Shown here one piece after another: positions 1 through 5,434 of a stretch of 6,835 bases of DNA. The stretch is from Gammaproteobacteria bacterium (GTDB taxonomy: Bacteria > Pseudomonadota > Gammaproteobacteria > Pseudomonadales > Azotimanducaceae): assembly GCA_030432795.1 (NCBI GenBank), contig JAUILW010000176.1:1-6835 (forward strand). The letters are read 5' to 3'. Within the stretch, counting starts at the first letter, position 1. Every line of letters begins with the position of its first letter. The notes below the pieces were generated by a model. It was not told the origin of the DNA, ran no database searches, and saw only the letters and a program-made list of their open reading frames with translations. The position numbers were made by a program, and so were the translations under genes.

Positions 1-1529
1 GGGAAATTCATGGGGTTGAGCAGCTGTGACAGCGGCCGCAGGTCGAGCAGGATCGGCACCGGCGTGTCGCCGGCACTGAAGCCGTTCTGATCCCAGCTGC
101 CGTTGCCGCCCACACCGACGAACGTTGCACCTTCGCTGCCGAGCGAGCCCGCGGTGGTCTTCACCTCGCTCATGTCGGTGGAGGAACGTACATCCCCACC
201 GGCCCCGTACACGGTGGCCCCGGCGTTCTGCGCGAAGCTCGAGTCCTTCTGCGCCCGCTCGATGAATTCCTCGCTGGTAAAGGACTGCGTCATGCGCGCC
301 ATGGCGCCGTAGGTCACCGCGTACGCATAGTGGGTACCGAACTTGTCGATGAGCGCCTGGTAACGGTGATAGCGGCGCGCGTCCTCTACCGCATCGATGA
401 AGTCTTCCGACAGCGTGACATAAGGATGATCCACTACCAGCGCGTATTTCTTGGCCCGGGAGTAGCCCACCGCCTGCGCCACCGATTGACTGTTGCGCAA
501 CGCCTGGGTGCTGGCCTGGGATGCCGAAAAGCCGGCGCTCGCCTTGACCGCTGCGCCTTCCATGTCGCCAAAGACCAGGTTGGCGCCGTAGCTGTGCGCC
601 ATGGTCTCCTGCACCTCGGTTTCGCTGGAGATGAGCTTCTTGCGGAACACATAGCCCTGCGCCTGCTCCTGCACCAGGCTGAAGCCGATGGGCACCGTGC
701 GCTTTTCGGTGATGAAGTAGTTGCGTGGATCGACCTCGGCAAATACCTCGAGCTTGTTATTCTGCAGGAGGTAGAAGGGGTCCTGGCGCACGGGATCGTA
801 GCCGCGCCGACTGGCGGCGAGATTGTCGAGGTTGTAGCTCAGCAGAAACGCATCGTCCGCCGGCAGCTGCGCCGACATCGCAGCCTTGGAAACCCCGGGC
901 TGCGGGCGAAGGAAAGCGCGCCCATCGAAACGCAGCCGCAATCGACCGCTGCGTGTCACATCCACCGTTAAACGCCGACCGAAGGCAAACCGATCTTTCG
1001 TGGTGTAGGTCTTCACCGCCCCGGACTTCCGCAGCACCGCTTCGAGCGTCACGCCGTCATCACTCACAAACGTGGCGAAGTCGCGACCGTTCAGGCCGGT
1101 GGTCATGCGCAGGGTCCGCTCCGGCTCGTCGGAAGCTTCGATTACTACAAATTGCGCGGATGTGTAGTTGCCATTGGCGAGGCTCACCAGCTGCGGCGTA
1201 TCGCTCGCCCAAACGTTGGTGTCGTCCTGCTTGCGGTCCAGCGTCACACGGGTTTCGTCTCGCCACACGCCATCGAGTCGCGCCCAGCACAGCGACGTCA
1301 TGCCGCCAGGCACACCCTGCTCGATGTCGGCCATGCTGAAGCTTGCGAACGAGCGTTGCGTGATGCGGTCGACTTTTGGCTCTTTGCGCTCCCGTGGAGA
1401 GCCACCGGCCGTCGCGGGCGCACGCTCGGCCGTATCACAGCCGGCGAAGAGGTCTGCCGTTGCTGCCAAGCCGGTGCTTGCAGCCAACAGGCAAAGCCCG
1501 CCGAGCAGCGTGTGAAGCGCACGTCTCAC
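1..1529 (-). CDS. Secreted MACPF (perforin-like) protein, 3' end beyond window
   Basis: Likely exported pore-forming protein of the MACPF/CDC superfamily; the frame is open for 509 codons and runs off the left edge. Residues 1-25 look like a signal peptide (MRR, hydrophobic core, then LAATA). Cys31 after FAG makes a poor lipobox, so a lipoprotein is possible but less likely. Residues about 60-225 form an unrecognised, apparently beta-rich domain. MACPF starts near 230, with a GYD at 243-245 typical of the domain's beginning. The PROSITE-type signature Y-x6-[FY]-G-T-H-[FY] is matched exactly by Y390 to Y401. Ser/Ala/Gly-rich stretches at about 308-355 and 418-477 flank it, where the membrane-inserting hairpins (TMH1, TMH2) usually lie. 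The conserved Trp-to-Pro segment follows at 479-506. The start is GTG, set by AAGGAG 7 nt upstream. It is last seen in a four-gene operon, 11 nt after the previous stop. Lytic activity is inferred; some MACPF proteins are not lytic. Confidence 0.9.
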   Translation of the reverse strand, partial: MRRALHTLLGGLCLLAASTGLAATADLFAGCDTAERAPATAGGSPRERKEPKVDRITQRSFASFSMADIEQGVPGGMTSLCWARLDGVWRDETRVTLDRKQDDTNVWASDTPQLVSLANGNYTSAQFVVIEASDEPERTLRMTTGLNGRDFATFVSDDGVTLEAVLRKSGAVKTYTTKDRFAFGRRLTVDVTRSGRLRLRFDGRAFLRPQPGVSKAAMSAQLPADDAFLLSYNLDNLAASRRGYDPVRQDPFYLLQNNKLEVFAEVDPRNYFITEKRTVPIGFSLVQEQAQGYVFRKKLISSETEVQETMAHSYGANLVFGDMEGAAVKASAGFSASQASTQALRNSQSVAQAVGYSRAKKYALVVDHPYVTLSEDFIDAVEDARRYHRYQALIDKFGTHYAYAVTYGAMARMTQSFTSEEFIERAQKDSSFAQNAGATVYGAGGDVRSSTDMSEVKTTAGSLGSEGATFVGVGGNGSWDQNGFSAGDTPVPILLDLRPLSQLLNPMNF

Positions 1530-1536
1530 ATTCGAA

Positions 1537-1542
1537 CTCCTT
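1537..1542 (-). promoter_or_regulatory. Shine-Dalgarno site of the MACPF gene
   Basis: AAGGAG on the minus strand lies 7 nt before the GTG at 1529. It overlaps the TAA stop (1541-1543) of the upstream gene, which suggests translational coupling. It decides the GTG start: the ATG two bases upstream (minus strand ATGTGA) is followed at once by a stop. Confidence 0.75.
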
Positions 1543-2152
1543 ACTCGCATATCGTCATTCCCGTATCCGGATCGCGGCCGATGGGGGTGCAGCCCTGGGG
1601 GGTTGGCTGAGAAGGCGGTTCATAGCGCGGTTCATAGGGTGCATCTCCGCGATTGTCATCCCCTGGCGCTGGTTGCTCCTGCGGCCAGGTGCGCTCAGCC
1701 GGCTCTTCTGTCTCGACCGCGTTGTCCAGCTCACCGGCGAGCGCCCCCGGGTCGTCGGCTTCCAACAGCTCCAGCTCGAACTTCACCGGCCCAAGCGCTC
1801 CCGCCACCTCGGCGCTGAGGATGCGTGAGGATGTCAGCCGCAGACTCGAACGGCCTGCCAGCGGCAGATCATCGGCGGCGTAGCGTCCAGGGCCCGTGCG
1901 ACGAAACGACTTCATCACCACCATTTCCGGTTGCACGGTCCACAGCAGCAGGTGCTGCCAGGGATCCACCGCGTAGGCACGCCCTGCTTCTATGCGGATA
2001 CGCGCGCCATTCAGGTTGAGGCGCCAGACGCCGTCCACCGGTGAGACTTCCGCGGCAGGTACGTCCGCCACGCGCGGCAACGCCGCATTCAACGCGAACC
2101 CCTGCACCGCACAGAACATGAACACCAACGGAACACACTTTTTGACTCGCAC
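1541..2152 (-). CDS. Small secreted protein, paralogue of upstream neighbour, proline-rich tail
   Basis: A 203-aa exported protein of unknown function; I do not recognise a named family. Residues 1-20 form a signal peptide ending GFA. Residues about 22-130 align with one single-residue gap to the N-terminal domain of the upstream gene. Shared blocks include AALP, VP, DGxWR, RIEAGRA, VDPWxHL, MVV, DDLPL, and VAGAxG. Residues about 133-186 are a low-complexity linker rich in Pro, Glu and Asp. The last 16 residues hold two cysteines (C188, C202) flanking a PIGRDPDTG turn, a likely disulfide-closed hairpin in the periplasm or outside the cell. The paralogue's cysteine repeats are absent. The start is GTG with GAGG 5 nt upstream, 7 nt after the previous stop; MACPF follows after 11 nt. 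The position suggests a helper or partner of MACPF, which is inference. Confidence 0.85.
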   Translation of the reverse strand: MRVKKCVPLVFMFCAVQGFALNAALPRVADVPAAEVSPVDGVWRLNLNGARIRIEAGRAYAVDPWQHLLLWTVQPEMVVMKSFRRTGPGRYAADDLPLAGRSSLRLTSSRILSAEVAGALGPVKFELELLEADDPGALAGELDNAVETEEPAERTWPQEQPAPGDDNRGDAPYEPRYEPPSQPTPQGCTPIGRDPDTGMTICE

Positions 2153-2159
2153 GACGACC

Positions 2160-2957
2160 TCAACCCCTCAGCACGCACATGCGGCTATCGGCGCCGGCTA
2201 CGTGCACGCGCTTGTATCCAGACGGACAGGTGAAGCAGTGCCCGCCGCCGACAGGGCCGATGTGGAATTGACCCTTCGGGCAACCCCAGGCACTGCCGAT
2301 GTGCCGGGCGGGTAGCCAGGGTCCGGTGAGGGATTTGCGTTTCTTGCAGGCGTGCGGGCTGTCCATGGCCCGTGCCGTGCGCTTGTAGCCGTCAGGGCAG
2401 GTCCAGCAGGAACCGCCGCGCAGCGTCGAGAAGTAGGATTGCTTACCAGGACAGCCCAGGTTGCCCGCAGCACCCACCTGCCGGGCCGGCACAGCCGCCG
2501 GGGGGCCAGGGGCCTCCTCCTCCGGCTCAACCTCAGGCTCCACTTCATCGGGCACGCGAACCATCCGGTACTTCGCTTCGCCCATCGCACCTGCCACGGT
2601 AACTTCAAGAACCTCCTCCGCATCGTCCAGGCGCGCGTTCCAGCGTCCCTGCAATGGCAGATCGTCGCCTTCGAACGTGCCCGCGCCGGACGCCACGATG
2701 TCCCGGATGACTACCATGTCTTTCTCCACATCGAAGATGAACAGGTGCTTCCAGGGGTCTACAACCACTGCGCGCCCGGCCTCGATGCGCACCCGCTTAC
2801 CGATGCTCTGTACGCGCCAAAGCCCATCGATGCTGTACCGCGTGCCCGCGGGAACATCGTCCACGTGCGGTAGCGCTGCCTTAACAGCGAACGCCGTTGG
2901 CGCCGAACACCAGCAGGCCAGCGCCACAGATACTGCCAATAGGTGTCGAGTCTGCAT
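2160..2957 (-). CDS. Secreted protein with two four-cysteine repeats; paralogue of downstream neighbour
   Basis: A 265-aa exported protein of unknown function. Residues 1-24 are a signal peptide ending AFA. Residues about 26-135 are the domain shared with the next gene in the operon (DGLWR at 44-48, RIEAGRA at 57-63, VDPWKHL at 66-72, DDLPL at 98-102). A Glu/Pro/Ala-rich linker covers 136-160. The C-terminal part holds two cysteine repeats with identical spacing, C-x14-C-x2-C-x16-C: C169/C184/C187/C204 and C226/C241/C244/C261. Each contains a C-[WF]-T-C-P-x-G-Y-K-R core. In an exported protein these probably form disulfides, though metal binding is not excluded. A strong AGGAGG 8 nt upstream sets the ATG, which starts 1 nt after the preceding TGA. 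Binding a surface ligand or a MACPF partner through the repeats is a guess. Confidence 0.88.
   Translation of the reverse strand: MQTRHLLAVSVALACWCSAPTAFAVKAALPHVDDVPAGTRYSIDGLWRVQSIGKRVRIEAGRAVVVDPWKHLFIFDVEKDMVVIRDIVASGAGTFEGDDLPLQGRWNARLDDAEEVLEVTVAGAMGEAKYRMVRVPDEVEPEVEPEEEAPGPPAAVPARQVGAAGNLGCPGKQSYFSTLRGGSCWTCPDGYKRTARAMDSPHACKKRKSLTGPWLPARHIGSAWGCPKGQFHIGPVGGGHCFTCPSGYKRVHVAGADSRMCVLRG
2172..2456 (-). repeat. Protein-level tandem four-cysteine repeat (two units)
   Basis: Two units at about 2343-2456 and 2172-2285 each encode G-C-P, then G-x-C-[WF]-T-C-P-x-G-Y-K-R, then a final Cys. Cysteine spacing is exactly 14, 2 and 16 residues in both. A linker of about 20 residues separates them. 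The intervening residues differ considerably, so this is an old duplication or a selected fold rather than a recent DNA repeat. Confidence 0.85.
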
Positions 2958-2958
2958 G

Positions 2959-3804
2959 TCAGAAGCCTCCTGTTATTGCACTGAGCATTCGCTTTCCGCC
3001 CGTCGACACCTGACACGCATCGCAGTGCCAGGCACCTGCCGGCTTATCAGCGCGCAGCGGTTTGCCGTCCTTCGGCAGAAGGACCCACAACATCACCGTA
3101 CGCATGTCGGCGGTACCGATCAGCGGTGTGTTGTAGGTCCAGGTCACGTGATAGGCGTCTGCGGTCTGCAGCACCTGTAGATTTTCAATGCGTATCGAGC
3201 CGGAGGTGAGGCGCAGTGTGAGCAGCACAAGTCGCTCGCTCGTAAAGTCCGGCTGCACTCCGACAGGCGAGAAGCGTGCGTTCTCCAACTGCTCCGCAGA
3301 CGTTATGAGCAACGCAGGCTGAGGCAGGCCCACCACGTCTATCTGTGTGGCCAGATCGAACGGGGTGGCCGGCAGCACCGGCTCCGCGACCTGCCAGCCG
3401 TCGTCGCCCCAGGCAACGTGCAGCTGGGCATCAAACGGTTGTGCCGCGGTGGGACCTACGCCCGTGTAGAAGCGGCCGCGAACACGAAAGGTATCCGGGT
3501 CCAGCCAATGCACACTCACCAGCTCCTGAAACCACCAGCCTTCATGCACAACGCGGTAGATCGGAGCACCGCTCTCGTCAGCGCCCACCCGCAGGTAAAC
3601 GCCACCGCTACAGGGATGCGTCGCGAGATCGAGATAAGCGTCGCGTTGAGCGTCGTGCAACTGCTCGATGGAACGCATCTTCGACACCTGAGCGTTCACG
3701 CAGGTGACATTGGACTCGCTGAGTGGGTATGCCGCGCCGGCTTCAGCTGCCCCATGGAAGCAGAAAGTGCAGAGCAGCAGGACGAATACCGGGGCTTGGC
3801 GCAT
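2959..3804 (-). CDS. Secreted protein with PrcB_C-like C-terminal region, first gene of MACPF operon
   Basis: A 281-aa exported protein, first of the four-gene operon. Residues 1-23 form a signal peptide (MRQ, hydrophobic core, AEAG). Residues about 25-145 are unrecognised, rich in aromatic residues (EGWWFQ at 88-93), with C35 and C65 as a possible disulfide. Residues about 165-248 recall the PrcB_C family. There is an LITSAEQL opening, an L/Q-P-DF strand at 182-187, a hydrophobic strand LVLLTL, then SGSIRIEN in place of the usual T-G-G-Y-x-I-x-I, and a closing VLLPKDG strand. PrcB is known as a partner of a subtilisin-like protease in Treponema; the likeness here is by eye only. The C-terminus carries a CDAC pair (C261, C264). 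An in-frame TAG lies 12 codons upstream of the ATG and no good Shine-Dalgarno is visible. A role with MACPF is inferred from the operon. Confidence 0.8.
   Translation of the reverse strand: MRQAPVFVLLLCTFCFHGAAEAGAAYPLSESNVTCVNAQVSKMRSIEQLHDAQRDAYLDLATHPCSGGVYLRVGADESGAPIYRVVHEGWWFQELVSVHWLDPDTFRVRGRFYTGVGPTAAQPFDAQLHVAWGDDGWQVAEPVLPATPFDLATQIDVVGLPQPALLITSAEQLENARFSPVGVQPDFTSERLVLLTLRLTSGSIRIENLQVLQTADAYHVTWTYNTPLIGTADMRTVMLWVLLPKDGKPLRADKPAGAWHCDACQVSTGGKRMLSAITGGF
2966..2971 (-). promoter_or_regulatory. Strong Shine-Dalgarno inside the end of the upstream gene
   Basis: A consensus AGGAGG on the minus strand lies 8 nt before the ATG at 2957 and within the last codons of the preceding gene. 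It confirms the start of the cysteine-repeat protein and points to coupled translation across the TGA-c-ATG junction. Confidence 0.8.
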
Positions 3805-3862
3805 GGGCCGGAACCAGACTATGGACTGCTGGTTACCCTATCCAAGGGTCTTGCTACCGGAC

Positions 3863-3880
3863 ATGGGGTCGATACCCCAT
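3863..3880. repeat. Perfect inverted repeat in divergent intergenic region
   Basis: ATGGGGT - CGAT - ACCCCAT: seven paired bases with a four-base loop. It sits 58 nt upstream of the first gene of the MACPF operon and 91 nt upstream of the acyl-CoA dehydrogenase start. It could be an operator for a dimeric regulator or an RNA hairpin in a leader. No T-run follows on either strand beyond TTT, so it is not a convincing terminator. Confidence 0.55.
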
Positions 3881-3891
3881 TTGCCGGGACG

Positions 3892-3909
3892 CGTGAACGC
3901 GGCTTCACG
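3892..3909. repeat. Second short inverted repeat in divergent intergenic region
   Basis: CGTGAA - CGCGGC - TTCACG: six paired bases with a six-base loop, 11 nt from the first repeat. A third, weaker one (ACCCT-5-AGGGT) lies at 3835-3849. Their clustering between divergent genes makes a regulatory role plausible but unproved, since short repeats of this kind arise by chance in GC-rich DNA. Confidence 0.35.
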
Positions 3910-3928
3910 GTGCTGCCACAGGGCACTT

Positions 3929-3956
3929 GATATAGGCTATGGCTACGGAGCGACAA
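3929..3956 (-). promoter_or_regulatory. Candidate promoter for the MACPF operon
   Basis: On the minus strand, TTGTCG (3951-3956) and TATATC (3929-3934) are separated by 16 nt. They match the sigma-70 boxes at four positions each. This would give a leader of about 115 nt containing the inverted repeats. It is a weak call based on eye alone. Confidence 0.25.
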
Positions 3957-3959
3957 AAC

Positions 3960-3965
3960 AGGGGG
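3960..3965 (+). promoter_or_regulatory. Shine-Dalgarno-like site favouring the GTG start at 3972
   Basis: AGGGGG lies 6 nt before GTG 3972. The in-frame ATG at 3939 has no comparable site, and its extra 11 residues look nothing like the usual family N-terminus, which begins just before a DLxMSEEAQ-type helix. Confidence 0.5.
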
Positions 3966-3971
3966 GTATCC

Positions 3972-5270
3972 GTGAATCCTGATCTATTCGATCTGACGAT
4001 GTCCGAAGAGGCGCAGCCTTTGCTGGACGCGGTTAAGAAGCACATCCAAGACAACGTCGTGCCTATGATGGACGAGTTCGAACGCCTCGGGGAGGAGCGA
4101 GAGCACGAATGGTCGTACGCGCCCAGGCAACTCGAGCTGCTGGAAGTAGCGAAACAGAAAGCCAAGGAGTCCGGCCTTTGGAACTTCTTTCTACCCGACG
4201 CAGAAACAGGGGAAGGCTTATCGAACCTGGACTATGCCTATATCGCCGCTGAGTTGGGCAAGTACCCGATCGCGTCGCAAACCCTCAACTGCTCGGCACC
4301 TGACACCGGAAACATGGAGGTGCTGGAACGGGTCGGCACACCGGAGCAGAAGGCGAAATGGCTTGAGCCACTGCTGCGCGGGGAAATTCGCTCTGCCTAT
4401 GCGATGACGGAGCCTGGTTGGCCATCATCAGACGCGAAAAACATTGCAACGCAAGCAGTGCTCGATGGTGACGAGTGGGTGATCAACGGGGAAAAGTACT
4501 TTACCTCGGGCGCCGGTGATCCTCGATGCAAGGTGATGATCACCATGGTGCAGACGAGCCCGGATGCACCACCTTCTAAAAGGCAGTCGATGATTCTTGT
4601 TCCCATAGACGCCCCCGGGGTGAAAATTCTAGGGGCCATGAGAGTGTTCGGCGAAACGCAGGCGCCCCACGGACACATGCACGTCAGGTTCCGCGATTGC
4701 CGGGTGCCCAAAGAGAACATCCTGCTGGGAGAAGGACGCGGATTCGAGATCTCCCAGGTTCGCCTGGGGCCCGGTCGCATCCATCACTGCATGCGCTCCA
4801 TCGGCGCCGGCGAGCGCGCGCTGGAGCTGATGATTCGGCGAGCGTCTGCAAGAACGGCGTTCGGCAAACCCATCATTCAGCTTGGCAAGAACATCGAGAT
4901 TGTCGCTAAGGCCCGCTACGAGATCGACGCCTGCCGGTTGATGGTGCTGCAAGCGGCGAAGGCCATGGATGTGCTGGGCAACAAAGAAGCCAGGGTTTAC
5001 GTCAGCGCGGTGAAAGCCAACGTGCCGGCCAAGATCTGCCAGATCGTCGACGAAGCGATTCAGATGCACGGTGCGACCGGCGTCACCCAGTGGACACCGT
5101 TGGCACGGATGTATGTATCCCAACGATCGCTGCGCATTGCTGACGGCCCGGATGAGGTGCATCACATGGTGGTGGGACGCAATGAGGTGCGTAAGTATGA
5201 AGGCGAACCGTACCGCGAGTTGGACGACAAACTAGGGCGCGAACACGAAGGGTTCGACCTGGGCCGGTAG
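3972..5270 (+). CDS. Acyl-CoA dehydrogenase, ACAD10/11-like
   Basis: A cytoplasmic FAD flavoprotein predicted to introduce a trans-2 double bond into an acyl-CoA and pass electrons to ETF; 432 aa from GTG, 443 aa if the ATG at 3939 is used. Numbering is from GTG. The N-terminal helical domain covers about 5-140. The FAD/substrate motif AMTEPGWPSSD at 144-154 is followed by INGEKYFTSGAGDPR at 171-185. The middle beta-domain extends to about 245, and the C-terminal helical domain has GPGRIHHCMR (266-275), RTAFGKP (294-300) and IQMHGATGV (363-371). These resemble the dehydrogenase domain of animal ACAD10/ACAD11 closely. The segment RIADGPDEVH (388-397) aligns with the usual YEGT region and puts Asp391 at the catalytic Glu position. 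The kinase domain fused in the animal proteins is absent. Substrate cannot be told from sequence. It is transcribed away from the MACPF operon and stands alone here. Confidence 0.93.
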   Translation: MNPDLFDLTMSEEAQPLLDAVKKHIQDNVVPMMDEFERLGEEREHEWSYAPRQLELLEVAKQKAKESGLWNFFLPDAETGEGLSNLDYAYIAAELGKYPIASQTLNCSAPDTGNMEVLERVGTPEQKAKWLEPLLRGEIRSAYAMTEPGWPSSDAKNIATQAVLDGDEWVINGEKYFTSGAGDPRCKVMITMVQTSPDAPPSKRQSMILVPIDAPGVKILGAMRVFGETQAPHGHMHVRFRDCRVPKENILLGEGRGFEISQVRLGPGRIHHCMRSIGAGERALELMIRRASARTAFGKPIIQLGKNIEIVAKARYEIDACRLMVLQAAKAMDVLGNKEARVYVSAVKANVPAKICQIVDEAIQMHGATGVTQWTPLARMYVSQRSLRIADGPDEVHHMVVGRNEVRKYEGEPYRELDDKLGREHEGFDLGR

Positions 5271-5434
5271 CGACCGGAGCCGCAGGCTTTTAGAGATGCA
5301 TTGGCCTCGCCGTCCCACCGGGAGCGATCTTCCGGTCGGACGGCGAACTTGCTGTGATTCGCGTCGCCCGCTGTGGCCGTTGATTTTGACGTCCATTCCG
5401 ACGCGATTGGACGCAACGTGTACCGGCAGCCTGC
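5271..5434. other. Convergent intergenic region without a clear terminator
   Basis: This is 164 nt between the ends of the dehydrogenase and the glutathione transferase. It has an 8-bp inverted pair, CGACCGGA (5271-5278) and TCCGGTCG (5331-5338), with a 52-nt loop, and a 6-bp hairpin CGTCCA/TGGACG (5390-5413). Neither is followed by a T-run. No coding signal was seen. Confidence 0.5.

Noticed and set aside
330..971. Plus-strand open frame of 213 codons
   Set aside because: It lies wholly antisense to the MACPF gene, whose product has a clear family signature; the translation is Arg/His-rich and resembles nothing.
2461..3180. Plus-strand open frame of 239 codons
   Set aside because: It is antisense to two genes with signal peptides, paralogy and ribosome sites; its product is a Ser/Thr/Pro/Arg-rich shadow.
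3904..3936. Plus-strand promoter for the acyl-CoA dehydrogenase
   Set aside because: TTCACG and TATAGG are 21 nt apart, and shorter spacings give only about three of six matches in the -10 box.
5271..5413. Terminator hairpins between the convergent genes
   Set aside because: The 8-bp pair has a 52-nt loop and the 6-bp hairpin lacks a T-run on either strand, so neither is supported as an intrinsic terminator.
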